A stretch of 64,000 nucleotides of DNA from Actinomadura oligospora ATCC 43269. Its GTDB lineage: Bacteria > Actinomycetota > Actinomycetes > Streptosporangiales > Streptosporangiaceae. Positions 41,561 through 50,162 of the stretch are shown one piece after another. Numbering within the stretch: the first letter of the stretch is position 1; every line of letters begins with the position of its first letter. Where the stretch lies: assembly GCF_000518265.1 (NCBI RefSeq), contig NZ_JADG01000012.1, positions 186,001 to 250,000 of the forward strand. Reading direction: 5' to 3'. Position numbers and translations under genes: made by a program. A model generated the notes under the pieces. The model did no database searches. It was given only the letters and a program-made list of their open reading frames with translations, and was not told the origin of the DNA.

Positions 41561-42088
41561 TCAGTCGGCGGTGAGGCGGTTGAGGATGGCGCCGAAGACG
41601 CGCAGGTCGTGCTCGTCCAGGCGGCTCAGCACGTACTCGCGGACGCCGCGCTGGTAGGTCGGGGTGGCCTCGGAGAGGCGGGCCCGGCCGGACGGGGTGA
41701 GGACGGCGAAGAGGCCGCGGGCGTCGCTGCTGCACGACTCGCGGCAGACCAGGCCCTCCCGCTGGAGCCGGTCGACCAGGCGGGTCAGGCCGCTGCGGGA
41801 CAGCAGGACGCGGTCGGCGAGGTCGTTCATGCGGAGGCGTCCGTCCTCGGCCTCGCCGAGGTGCAGGAGCACGTCGTACGAGCCGAGCGCGAGATCGTGG
41901 TCGGCGAGCAGGTCCGCCTGCAGCCGCCGGGAGATCTTCGCCTGCGCGCGCAGCATCGTCCGCCACACGGTCAGCTCGGCGGGGCTCATCGGCCCGCCCG
42001 ACGGCCCCTCGAAGGGCCCGTCCGGAGGGCCGGCGGACGGCGGGACGGGCTGCTGCGGGGCCGCAGGAGCGGCGGACGGCATTGTCAC
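41561..42088 (-). CDS. MarR family regulator
   Basis: A 175-aa winged-helix regulator. The core shows LADHDLALGSYDVLLHLGEA, MNDLADRVLLSRSGLTRLVD (recognition helix) and the wing SSDARGLFAVLTPSG. The first 33 residues are Pro/Gly-rich and disordered. GTG start. It is convergent with the aldo/keto reductase gene and may control it or mrp-side genes. Confidence 0.9.
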   Translation of the reverse strand: MTMPSAAPAAPQQPVPPSAGPPDGPFEGPSGGPMSPAELTVWRTMLRAQAKISRRLQADLLADHDLALGSYDVLLHLGEAEDGRLRMNDLADRVLLSRSGLTRLVDRLQREGLVCRESCSSDARGLFAVLTPSGRARLSEATPTYQRGVREYVLSRLDEHDLRVFGAILNRLTAD

Positions 42089-42211
42089 GCACCCCAGCGT
42101 ACGCCCGGCACCCCCTGTGACCTAGCCAACTTTCACGGCCTTGACCTGCGGCGACACGAGTCACACCCCGGGATTCGCGAGGGGTGGTGGGGACTTCGTA
42201 GCATGGTGGGT

Positions 42212-43351
42212 ATGGCCTCCCCATTGACGACCGAGCAGGTGACCGCGGCTCTCGCCACGGTGAACGACCCTGAGATCCGCAAACCCATCACCGAGCTCGA
42301 CATGGTCAAGAGCGTCGACATCGCCGCGGACGGCTCCGTGCGCGTCGGCATCTTCCTGACCGTTGCCGGCTGTCCCATGAAGGACACCCTCACCAAGGGC
42401 GTCACCGAGGCCGTCTCGAAACTCGACGGGGTCACGTCCGTCCAGGTCGAGCTGGACGTCATGAGCGACGAGCAGCGCAAGGCCCTGCGCAGCAAGCTCC
42501 GCCCGGACGAGCAGGCGAAGGAGATCCCCTTCGCCAAGCCGAACTCGCTGACCAAGGTGTACGCGGTCGCGTCCGGCAAGGGCGGCGTCGGCAAGTCCTC
42601 GGTCACGGTGAACCTGGCGGCGGCGCTCGCCGCCCAGGGCCGCAAGGTCGGCGTCGTCGACGCCGACATCTACGGCCACTCGGTGCCGCGCATGCTCGGC
42701 GTCGAGCACTCGCCCACCAAGGTCGAGGACATGATCATGCCCCCGACCGCGCACGACGTGAAGGTCATCTCGGTCGGCATGTTCACCGCCGGGAACCAGC
42801 CGGTCGTGTGGCGCGGGCCGATGCTGCACCGGGCCCTCCAGCAGTTCCTCGCGGACGTGTACTGGGGCGACCTGGACGTCCTGCTGATGGACCTGCCGCC
42901 CGGCACCGGCGACATCGCGATCTCGGTCGCGCAGCTGCTGCCGTCCGCGGAGATCCTGGTCGTGACCACGCCGCAGCAGGCCGCCGCCGAGGTCGCCGAG
43001 CGCGCCGGCGCGATCGCCGCGCAGACCCACCAGCAGGTCGCCGGCGTGATCGAGAACATGTCCTACCTGACCTGCGCGCACTGCGGCGAGCGCCAGGAGA
43101 TCTTCGGCTCCGGCGGCGGCGCGGCCGTCGCGGACGCCCTGACCCGCACCCTCGGCACCCAGGTGCCGGTGCTCGGCCAGGTCCCGATCGACGTCCGGCT
43201 GCGCGAGGGCGGCGACGAGGGCAGGCCGCTCGTCCTGTCCGACCCGGACGCCGAGGCCGCCAAGGAGCTGCGGTCCATCGCCGACAAACTCGGCTCCCGC
43301 TCCCGCGGCCTGGCCGGGATGTCCCTGGGCATCTCCCCCAAGGGCCGCTGA
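42212..43351 (+). CDS. mrp: Mrp/ApbC family Fe-S carrier ATPase
   Basis: A 379-aa protein. Residues about 1-95 form a MIP18/DUF59 domain (NDPEIRKPITELDMV, AGCPMKDTL). The P-loop NTPase follows with the deviant Walker A GKGGVGKSS, DADIYGHSVPRMLG, LLMDLPPGTGD and a C-terminal CAHC motif that binds the Fe-S cluster. It loads Fe-S clusters onto target proteins. ATG 42212 is taken from family alignment; an in-frame ATG lies three codons upstream. Confidence 0.95.
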   Translation: MASPLTTEQVTAALATVNDPEIRKPITELDMVKSVDIAADGSVRVGIFLTVAGCPMKDTLTKGVTEAVSKLDGVTSVQVELDVMSDEQRKALRSKLRPDEQAKEIPFAKPNSLTKVYAVASGKGGVGKSSVTVNLAAALAAQGRKVGVVDADIYGHSVPRMLGVEHSPTKVEDMIMPPTAHDVKVISVGMFTAGNQPVVWRGPMLHRALQQFLADVYWGDLDVLLMDLPPGTGDIAISVAQLLPSAEILVVTTPQQAAAEVAERAGAIAAQTHQQVAGVIENMSYLTCAHCGERQEIFGSGGGAAVADALTRTLGTQVPVLGQVPIDVRLREGGDEGRPLVLSDPDAEAAKELRSIADKLGSRSRGLAGMSLGISPKGR

Positions 43352-43357
43352 CGCTCC

Positions 43358-43396
43358 ACGAGGAAAGGCCCGGCCGTTTCGGCCGGGCCTTTCCTC
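43358..43396. terminator. Bidirectional terminator between mrp and tatB
   Basis: A perfect 17-bp stem (CGAGGAAAGGCCCGGCC) with a GTTTC loop lies between two convergent genes. It gives T-containing tails on both strands and is the strongest stem in the window. Confidence 0.9.
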
Positions 43397-43411
43397 GTTG
43401 TCAAGGGAGGC

Positions 43412-43765
43412 TCAGGTGGCCTCGGTGTCGAACGGCGGGCGCTCGCCGTACTCGAGCTGGCCCGCGGTGGACGCGGCGTACGAGGTGTCGCGGGCGACGG
43501 AGCCGTTGCGGTACTCCGGCTCGGAGTCGAGGTCGTCGAGCAGGTGCTTGCGGACGAACGTCTTCGGGTGCAGGTCTGCGATGTCGAAGTCCTTGAACTC
43601 CGGCCCGAGCCCGTCCTGGAGGTCGGCCTTGGCGCTGTCGGCCATCTGGCGGAGCTGGCGGAGCGCGCGGCCCGCCTGGCCCGCGACGGTCGGCAGCTTG
43701 TCCCCGAAGATCAGCAGGGCGAGTACGACGAGCACGACCATCTCGCCGAGTCCTACGTCGAACAA
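43412..43765 (-). CDS. tatB: Sec-independent translocase subunit TatB
   Basis: A 117-aa TatB: FDVGLGEMVVLVVLALLIFG is the short membrane helix, then the hinge DKLPTVAG and an amphipathic helix (RALRQLRQMADSAKADLQDG). TTG is the start, 5 nt after GGAGG, and matches the family start M-F-D-x-G. It works with TatA and TatC to export folded proteins; those are not in the window. It is adjacent to htrA, as in mycobacteria. Confidence 0.93.
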   Translation of the reverse strand: MFDVGLGEMVVLVVLALLIFGDKLPTVAGQAGRALRQLRQMADSAKADLQDGLGPEFKDFDIADLHPKTFVRKHLLDDLDSEPEYRNGSVARDTSYAASTAGQLEYGERPPFDTEAT

Positions 43766-43986
43766 CCCGTCCTCCACACGTGCCAAGGGGACCGGACGCC
43801 TTTGCCGCGCCCGATGCCCCAGCGTATCCGCACTCGGCCGAGCACGGCCCCCGCGGTCCCGTCCACAGGGCCGCCGCCACCGGCGTTCCCCGCCCCGGCG
43901 ACCGCCCTTCCCCACCCCGACGCCCGGACTTCACCTCACGGGCACCTCGGCCTCCCGACGCCCTGGGCCTCGGGGTGGAACGGCCG

Positions 43987-44019
43987 CGGCCGGCGTCCCC
44001 TGGGCGGGGACGCCGGCCG
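43987..44019 (-). terminator. Terminator hairpin after htrA
   Basis: A perfect 14-bp stem (CGGCCGGCGTCCCC) and a TGGGC loop lie 20 bp past the htrA stop. This makes tatB likely to have its own transcript. Confidence 0.75.
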
Positions 44020-44038
44020 ACGGTCGTCGCGGTGGGTG

Positions 44039-46090
44039 TCAGCCCGCGGCGAGGGTGACGTCCACGGTCTTCTCCTGCCCCTTGCCGCCGGGCAGGTAGG
44101 TCACCTTGATCACGTTGCCCGGGGCCTTGCTCCGGATGGTCGCGATCAGGTCGGACGCGTTCTCGATCGGACGGCCGTCGACCTTGGTGATCACGTCGCC
44201 GGCCTTGATCCCGGCGCGGTCGGCCGGGCCGCCCTTGGTGATCGGGGCGGTGCCCTGGACGGGCTGGGCCATGATCTTGGCGCCGCCGCCCTGCCACTGC
44301 GGGTCGGGCAGCACGCCGAGCTTGGCCTGCTTGACCGTCCCGGTGTTGATGATGTCCTCGGCGACCCGCTTGGCCTGGTTGACCGGGATGGCGAAGCCGA
44401 GCCCGATCGAACCCTGCTGGTCGGCGCCGCCGGTGAGGATCGCGGTGTTCATCCCGATCACGCGGCCCTTGGCGTCCACCAGCGGGCCGCCCGAGTTGCC
44501 GGGGTTGATCGCCGCGTCCGTCTGGATCGCGTTCATCACCGTGGAGTCGCCGCCGCCCTCGCCCCGGGTCGGGACGGCGCGGTTCAGCGAGGACACGATG
44601 CCGGTCGTCACCGAGCCCTGCAGGCCGAGCGGCGAGCCGATCGCGATCACCGGGTCGCCGACGGCGAGCTTGTCGGAGTCGCCGAGCGCCAGCGGCGGCA
44701 GCGCGTGGCTGCCGGACGGCTTGATCACGGCCACGTCCGAGGACGGGTCGGTGCCCTTGACCGTGGCGGGCAGCGACGACTTGTCGTTGAACACCACCCG
44801 GATGGACGCGCCCGCGCCCAGCCCGGACACCACGTGGTTGTTGGTGATGATGTAGCCGTCGTTGACGATGAACCCGGTGCCCGCGGCGTCCTCGCCGTTC
44901 GGGCCGGACACGCGGATCATGACGACGCTCGGCAGGACGCGCTGCGCGACGCCCGCGACCGAGTCCGGCGGACGGTTCTGGACGGGCGCGTTGTCGTTGC
45001 CGCTGCCGAGGTTCACCGAGCTGCCGCCACCGTTGTCGTCGCTCGTGCCGAGCGCCACGATGCCCGCGCCGAAACCGCCCGCGACCAGCGCGATCAGCAG
45101 CCCGATGAGCGCCAGGACACCGAGCCCGGGGCCGCCGCGTCCCGCCGACGGCGGGGCTGGCACCGGCGCCCAGTTCGGACCGCCCGGGGGCTGACCGAAC
45201 GCGCCGGGGCCACCCGGCGCGCCCGGAACCGTGCCACCGGGGCCGCCCGCGGCCGGAGCCGGGCCGCCCGGGGCACCCGGGGCGTGCGGCAGCGGCCGGG
45301 GCGCTCCCGGAGCCGGCGGCGGGCCGCCCATCGGCGGACGCGCCCCCGGCGGAGGCGGCTGGGGCGACGCCTGCCCGCCCCAGCCGTACTGACCCGCCAC
45401 TCCGGCGGAACGCGGGTCCTGGTCGTGCGGTGCGAACGCCGGACGGGCCCGGCCGTCCTCCAGCGACGCGTCGTGCGCCGCGGCGTACGGGTCCTGGCCG
45501 CCCGCACCGGGCGTCCTGTAAGGCTCCTGGCCACCCATACCGGGCGTTCCGTAGGGCTCCTGGCCTCCCGCGGCGGGCGGGCCGTAGGGCTCCTGGTTCG
45601 AGGCCGCGTAGGCGTCCTGCTGGACGCCGCCGGGGGCGGGCTGCGCCGGACCGCCGTAGGACGGCTCGTCAGACGCGCCGCCGACGGAGTCCGGTGCGGC
45701 GAACCCGGCGGCCTGGTCACTGTCGGTCATCGTCGGAAGCGGACCGGCCGGGGCGTCGGCGCGTCCCGTCTCGGATCCGGCAGCGAACGGCTCGGATCCG
45801 GCGTCCCCGCTCGGCGGGGTGTCGGTCTCGGCGTCCGCCGGGCGCTCCGGGTCGTGGTCGGTCAGGGTCTCCGGCGGCGCGCTCGCGGACCGCGCGGCCC
45901 GCCCGGCCACCGGACGGTCGCCGGGCGACGGGGAGTCGTCCACCCCGACGGCCCCGCGGCCGTTCACCCGCTCGGCCGCGGCACCCGCGGCGCTCCCGGA
46001 TCCGGAGGCGTCCGGCCGCCCGTCGCCCTGGCCGGGGGCGAGCTCGTCCCGCTCCGTCCCCTCGACCGGTCCGCGGCTGTCTTCGGTCAT
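44039..46090 (-). CDS. HtrA/DegP-type membrane serine protease
   Basis: A 683-aa protease. About 370 cytosolic residues are Pro/Gly/Gln-rich and disordered, including 11-residue repeats (QEPYGTPGMGG and variants). One membrane helix follows (LGVLALIGLLIALVAGGFG). The trypsin-like domain holds the triad His in TNNHVV, Asp in SSDVAVI and Ser in GNSGGPL. A C-terminal PDZ follows (GGPADRAGIKAGDVITKVDG). ATG 46090 has AGGAG 7-8 nt upstream. It degrades misfolded envelope proteins and is expected to act in the SigE response. Confidence 0.93.
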   Translation of the reverse strand: MTEDSRGPVEGTERDELAPGQGDGRPDASGSGSAAGAAAERVNGRGAVGVDDSPSPGDRPVAGRAARSASAPPETLTDHDPERPADAETDTPPSGDAGSEPFAAGSETGRADAPAGPLPTMTDSDQAAGFAAPDSVGGASDEPSYGGPAQPAPGGVQQDAYAASNQEPYGPPAAGGQEPYGTPGMGGQEPYRTPGAGGQDPYAAAHDASLEDGRARPAFAPHDQDPRSAGVAGQYGWGGQASPQPPPPGARPPMGGPPPAPGAPRPLPHAPGAPGGPAPAAGGPGGTVPGAPGGPGAFGQPPGGPNWAPVPAPPSAGRGGPGLGVLALIGLLIALVAGGFGAGIVALGTSDDNGGGSSVNLGSGNDNAPVQNRPPDSVAGVAQRVLPSVVMIRVSGPNGEDAAGTGFIVNDGYIITNNHVVSGLGAGASIRVVFNDKSSLPATVKGTDPSSDVAVIKPSGSHALPPLALGDSDKLAVGDPVIAIGSPLGLQGSVTTGIVSSLNRAVPTRGEGGGDSTVMNAIQTDAAINPGNSGGPLVDAKGRVIGMNTAILTGGADQQGSIGLGFAIPVNQAKRVAEDIINTGTVKQAKLGVLPDPQWQGGGAKIMAQPVQGTAPITKGGPADRAGIKAGDVITKVDGRPIENASDLIATIRSKAPGNVIKVTYLPGGKGQEKTVDVTLAAG

Positions 46091-46428
46091 CCCCACTCTC
46101 CTACCGGGCATGAATCTCACTGATCCGGGCTCATCGTCGCCGACTCGGCATGTGATGAGCGTAAAACTCTGGGCAACGGCCCCCGGGCCCCCGCCCGCCG
46201 CACCGCCCCATTGTCCTGGATCAGCGAACCCCCACGCACAGCGCACCTCACCTCACCCACCGCCACGCCACCCGGCACGGCCCCAGCCGTGCCCGACCGG
46301 CACAGCCAATGGCGCGAGCACGCTGACCGGCACGGCCTCAGGCCCGCCGACCGCACGGGCTCCGCCGTGCCCAGCGGGCACGGCCAATGGCGCGCGGCGA
46401 GCGTGTCGCCCGGCACGCCCCCCGGGGG
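46091..46428. other. Intergenic region between rseB-like gene and htrA, with a direct repeat
   Basis: About 340 bp. A 31-bp imperfect direct repeat ending CCAATGGCGCG occurs at 46289-46319 and 46367-46397, with several GGCACGG/CCGTGCC inverted bits around it. The A/T-richer segment near 46140-46175 is the likely htrA promoter area, but I could not match a sigma consensus. Confidence 0.5.
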
Positions 46429-47526
46429 TCAGTTGAAGGGGTTGGCCCAGGAGGTCAGGCGGCCGAGGCCGCGGCGTATGCGGGTCCAGGCGGAGGCCTG
46501 GACCACCGGGAAGGCCTCGGCGACGGCCGCCGCCGTGCTCTCCGGCGCGTCCGTGAGGACCGTGTAGACGTAGTCGCCGCGCTGCTCGACCACCCAGTTG
46601 CGGACGGTGTCGCGGCGGTAGGCGGGACGACCGTCCAGTTCGTCCCGGGTCCAGCCGGTCATCCCGCGCTTGTCCAGCCCGCCGTGCTGGACGAACACCG
46701 ACACGACGGCCAGGCCGTCGGAGTAGCTGAGGTGCAGCGCCTCCCCGCCGGACGGGACGGTCGAGCGGCGCACGTCGTACAGCGCGAGCCGGCCGGGCAG
46801 GTTGCGCGGCACGGGCCAGCCGTCCTGCCGCAGCTCTTTGACCTGCGCGGACGTGAGCTGAACCTCGGTCGGGACGGGCGTCACCCGGCCGGACGTGGTC
46901 TGGTACGGCTCCGGGGCCGCGTCGCCCGGCTCGTCCGCGCGAGCGGACGCCCCGCGGATCGGCGCGCGCCGCAGCGCCGCGGACTTGATCACCTGGAACC
47001 GGTTGAAACCGCCCACGACGACCGCGCGGCCCGCCGCGTCGAGCAGCTCGCGGTGGAGCATGAGGCCGGTCTCGGCGTCGAGCCAGAAGCGTCCGGCGGT
47101 CGAGCCGTCGGCGCGGCGGGCCTCGACGACGGCGGCGCGGCGGCCGCACATCGTGCCGTCCGCGCGGCGCACCAGCGAGTAGTTGCGGACGAGCAGCGCG
47201 AGCGTGGCCTGCGACACGCCGACCGGGACGACGCCGTCCGCCGTGTGCCGGACCGGCGCGGTCGAGGTGTGCGTGCCGTGCCGTCCCCAGGTGGTGAGCA
47301 CCCGCTCGCCCTCGTAGGACACGGTGCCCGCGGCGTCGGCGGCGGCGCGCAGCAGGCGCAGCGCGTCGGGGTCGCTCGGCGCGGGACGGCTCGCGTGCGC
47401 GTCGCCGGTCAGCACCGCCCCGGCGCACACCGCGCCGGCGAGACCCAGCGCCGCGAGCACACGACGCCCCCGCCTCCCGCCGCCCTGGTGCGGGCGGCGC
47501 GGACGCGGGCGGACGATCCCGATCAC
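46429..47526 (-). CDS. MucB/RseB-like sigma-E regulatory protein
   Basis: A 365-aa exported protein: a basic N-terminus, membrane/signal segment (VLAALGLAGAVCAGAVLTG) and then a beta-rich domain of the RseB/LolA-like fold (AAGTVSYEGERVLTTWG, FWLDAETGLMLHRELLD). A C-terminal small domain follows. RseB proteins bind anti-sigma factors outside the membrane and sense envelope damage. Its GTG overlaps the anti-sigma stop (GTGA), so it belongs to the sigE operon. Confidence 0.88.
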   Translation of the reverse strand: MIGIVRPRPRRPHQGGGRRGRRVLAALGLAGAVCAGAVLTGDAHASRPAPSDPDALRLLRAAADAAGTVSYEGERVLTTWGRHGTHTSTAPVRHTADGVVPVGVSQATLALLVRNYSLVRRADGTMCGRRAAVVEARRADGSTAGRFWLDAETGLMLHRELLDAAGRAVVVGGFNRFQVIKSAALRRAPIRGASARADEPGDAAPEPYQTTSGRVTPVPTEVQLTSAQVKELRQDGWPVPRNLPGRLALYDVRRSTVPSGGEALHLSYSDGLAVVSVFVQHGGLDKRGMTGWTRDELDGRPAYRRDTVRNWVVEQRGDYVYTVLTDAPESTAAAVAEAFPVVQASAWTRIRRGLGRLTSWANPFN

Positions 47527-48572
47527 GGCTCCGGGGCGGAGGGGACGGCGGTCCGGAGCGTGCCCGGATCGGTCAGCGGGTCGGTGATGGGCGTGTCGCC
47601 CGAGGTCAGCGCGTGCTGGACGGCGAACCGGTCGAACGCGGGCGTGACGGTGGGCGCGTCCTGGTTGCCGCCGGCCGCGTAGGACGCGACGCCGAGCCCG
47701 AGGAACAGCGACGCCGCGCCGACGGCCAGATAGCGCTTGCGATGCGTGCGCCCGGCCCGCACGGCCCCAGGGCCCACGGACCCGCCCGGCATCGGCCCGA
47801 ACGCCGCGGCGCCGGCCATCGCCCCGGAGGCCACGGGCGCGTGGCGGGCCCGGGACCGTCCGGCGGAGACCGGCGGACGGTTGTCACGCGGCCTGCCCGG
47901 CCGGGTCGTGCCCCCGGACGGCGAGGCCCACGGCTGGCGGCTCCGCGCGGGCGGAACGACCCACGACCCGCCGAGGTCGGGCAGCTCGTCCGGACGGGTC
48001 ACATCGGCGGGACGGACGGCGTCCTCCCGCGCCCCGCTCCCGCTCCCCTCTCCCGCCCCTTCGTGATCAGAACGTTCACCACGGCGGGCGGGGTCGGCGG
48101 CGGACGGGCCGTCGGCGGCGGCGAGGGACTCGCCCAGGCCTCGCAGGCGGGCGAGGAAGTCGGGGGTCGGCATGTCGTCCGGCACCTCGGCGGACGAGGC
48201 GGCGGCACGGCCCGCGCCCGCGTCACGCGAGCCGTCCCCGAGGCCGGGCACACCGGACGCGCCACGGCCACCCGGCAGGCCGGGCCCGGAGAGGTCGGAC
48301 AGGCCGGATGCGGACAGATCAGCCAGACCCGGAGCGGACAGGCCGGGAAGGTCGGGCGCGGAGAGGTCGGGCAGGCCGGGTAGTCCGCGGTCGGGGGCGG
48401 ACGTGTCGGGCGGTGTGGCCAGGCCGCGGAGCCGGGCCTTCAGGCGTCGCAGCGCGTCGGCCTCGGCGCGGCACGACGCGCAGCCCGCGAGATGGCGCAG
48501 GGCGCGTTCGCGCTCCTCATGCCCCAGCTCGCCGTCGACCAGAGCGGTCAGACGCTCCCCCAGACAACTCAC
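47523..48572 (-). CDS. Zinc-binding anti-sigma factor (RseA-like)
   Basis: A 349-aa protein. The N-terminal ZAS domain shows HLAGCASCRAEA, the HxxxCxxC zinc motif that holds ECF sigma factors. A long low-complexity linker follows, with Pro/Leu/Ser/Gly repeats (LPGLSAPGLADL). Then comes one membrane helix (LAVGAASLFLGLGVASYAA) and a short outer tail. Loss of zinc or proteolysis would release SigE. GTG start, 55 bp after the sigma gene. Confidence 0.9.
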   Translation of the reverse strand: MSCLGERLTALVDGELGHEERERALRHLAGCASCRAEADALRRLKARLRGLATPPDTSAPDRGLPGLPDLSAPDLPGLSAPGLADLSASGLSDLSGPGLPGGRGASGVPGLGDGSRDAGAGRAAASSAEVPDDMPTPDFLARLRGLGESLAAADGPSAADPARRGERSDHEGAGEGSGSGAREDAVRPADVTRPDELPDLGGSWVVPPARSRQPWASPSGGTTRPGRPRDNRPPVSAGRSRARHAPVASGAMAGAAAFGPMPGGSVGPGAVRAGRTHRKRYLAVGAASLFLGLGVASYAAGGNQDAPTVTPAFDRFAVQHALTSGDTPITDPLTDPGTLRTAVPSAPEP

Positions 48573-48627
48573 GCGGCTCCCTCGTCGATCAGTTCAGGTG
48601 TGGCGCCCCGGCGCGCCGGAACACCCG

Positions 48628-49317
48628 TCAGCGGCCCTCCGCGACCGCCGCCACCGCCGTGTTCGCGGCGGCGGGCCCGGCCGCGGTGGACCCGGCGTCC
48701 CCGCGACGGGGCGCCCGGTGTTCCAACGCGGCGCGCAGCTGCGCCCTTCCCCGGTGGATGCGGCTGCGCACGGTTCCCAGTTTGACATCCAGGGTCGCGG
48801 AGATCTCCTCGTAGGAGAGCCCCTCGATGTCGCACAGCACCACGGCCGCCCGGTACTCGGGGGCCAGGGCGTCGAGCGCGGCCTGGACGTCGGAGTCGAA
48901 GTTGCGGTCGTCGTACGCCTGCGCCGGGGTGGGCTCGCGGCCCTGGAGGCGCTCGGCGGCGTCGTCCGCCAGCCCCTCGAACCGGATGCGCTGCTTGCGC
49001 CGCGCCTGGTCGAGGAACAGGTTCGTGGTGATGCGGTGCAGCCAGCCCTCGAACGTGCCGGGCGTGTAGTTCGACAAGGAACGGAACACCCGGACGAAGA
49101 CCTCCTGGGTGAGGTCTTCCGCGTCGTGCTGGTTGCCGGTCAGGCGGTAGGCGAGCCGGTAGACCCGGCCCGAGTGCTCCCGGACGACGTCCTCCCAGGA
49201 CGGCGGCGCCCACTCGGCCTCGGGTGCGTTGTCGCGCGTACGCGCCGCCGCGTCGGCCCGGCTTCTCCCGGAGCCGACCCCGACGGCGCCCTTGAACGTC
49301 AGTGCTGCCACTCCCAT
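48628..49317 (-). CDS. sigE: ECF sigma factor SigE
   Basis: A 229-aa ECF sigma factor. Sigma2 spans HSGRVYRLAYRLTGN, AEDLTQEVFVRVFRSL and GWLHRITTNLFLDQ, and sigma4 spans LAPEYRAAVVLCDIEGLSYE and LGTVRSRIHRGRAQLR. Gene order (O-methyltransferase, sigE, anti-sigma, rseB-like, htrA, tatB, mrp) matches the mycobacterial sigE locus. ATG 49317 was chosen by domain position. A GGAACC-N16-CGTT promoter 121 bp upstream fits autoregulation. Confidence 0.93.
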   Translation of the reverse strand: MGVAALTFKGAVGVGSGRSRADAAARTRDNAPEAEWAPPSWEDVVREHSGRVYRLAYRLTGNQHDAEDLTQEVFVRVFRSLSNYTPGTFEGWLHRITTNLFLDQARRKQRIRFEGLADDAAERLQGREPTPAQAYDDRNFDSDVQAALDALAPEYRAAVVLCDIEGLSYEEISATLDVKLGTVRSRIHRGRAQLRAALEHRAPRRGDAGSTAAGPAAANTAVAAVAEGR

Positions 49318-49437
49318 GGTGCCGGGCTGTTCCTCTCTGGAAAAGGTGGAACGACACGGTCGCGCCTGGGCTGGGGCGGTTGCCGTACGTGCGATCCACA
49401 CCCGCCCCCGGCTGGGGCGGGCGCCATCGTGAGTTAG

Positions 49438-49463
49438 AACGTGCTGAAACGCCAGTTGGTTCC
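49438..49463 (-). promoter_or_regulatory. SigE-type ECF promoter upstream of sigE
   Basis: On the minus strand GGAACC, 16 nt, then CGTT fits the SigE-class consensus (GGAAC-N15..19-GTT). It implies a positive feedback loop and lies within the region shared with the divergent methyltransferase. Confidence 0.65.
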
Positions 49464-49552
49464 CCGTCAGCGATATTGTCTTTCCAGCATGAGCCAGGCG
49501 GGGGTCCCGCGAGGAGGCAGCCATCGACGCCATTGAGGCCACCCTGACCTAC

Positions 49553-50158
49553 GTGGAGGAATTCCTTCCCGAGGACGAGGCGACCGCCGACGCCCGCCGG
49601 CGGGGGCACGAGGTCGGCGCCGTGCCGATCGGCGCCGCCGGCGGCGCCGCGCTGCGCTTCCTCGCCACGCTGATCGGCGCGCGCAACGTCGTCGAGATCG
49701 GCACCGGCTGCGGCGTGTCCGGTATCTCCCTGATGCGCGGGATGCCGAAGGACGGCGTCCTCACCAGTGTCGACGTCGACCACGAGAACCAGCGGCTGGC
49801 CAAGCTCGCCTACCGCGAGGCGGGCCTCGGCTCGTTCCGCACCCGCATGATCGTCGGGCGCGCGCTCGAGGTGCTCCCCCGCCTCACCGACGGCGGCTAC
49901 GACATGGTCTTCTGCGACGCGGTCAAGACCGAGTACCCCGAGTACTTCAGCGCCGCCCTGCGGCTGCTCCGGCCGGGCGGCGTCGTGGCGTTCGACAACG
50001 CCCTCTGGCACCAGCGCGTCGCCGACCCCGCCTACCGCGGCGACGCGGCCACCGAGGCGATCCGCGAGGTGCACCACATGATCCGCGAGGACGAGCGCCT
50101 CGTCCCGCTCCTGATCCCGGTCGGCGACGGCCTGCTCTGCGCCGTCAAGCGCGACTGA
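49553..50158 (+). CDS. AdoMet-dependent O-methyltransferase
   Basis: A class I methyltransferase of the catechol-O-methyltransferase type: VVEIGTGCGVSGISL (motif I), VLTSVDVDHENQRLA (motif II, acidic), YDMVFCDAVKTEY and LRLLRPGGVVAFDN. It corresponds in place and type to Rv1220c next to sigE. GTG 49553 is the first standard start but has no ribosome site. AGGAGG at 49512-49517 is ideal for ATC 49523, which would add ten residues matching the family N-terminus. The true start may therefore be non-canonical. Confidence 0.9.
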   Translation: MEEFLPEDEATADARRRGHEVGAVPIGAAGGAALRFLATLIGARNVVEIGTGCGVSGISLMRGMPKDGVLTSVDVDHENQRLAKLAYREAGLGSFRTRMIVGRALEVLPRLTDGGYDMVFCDAVKTEYPEYFSAALRLLRPGGVVAFDNALWHQRVADPAYRGDAATEAIREVHHMIREDERLVPLLIPVGDGLLCAVKRD

Positions 50159-50162
50159 CCCC

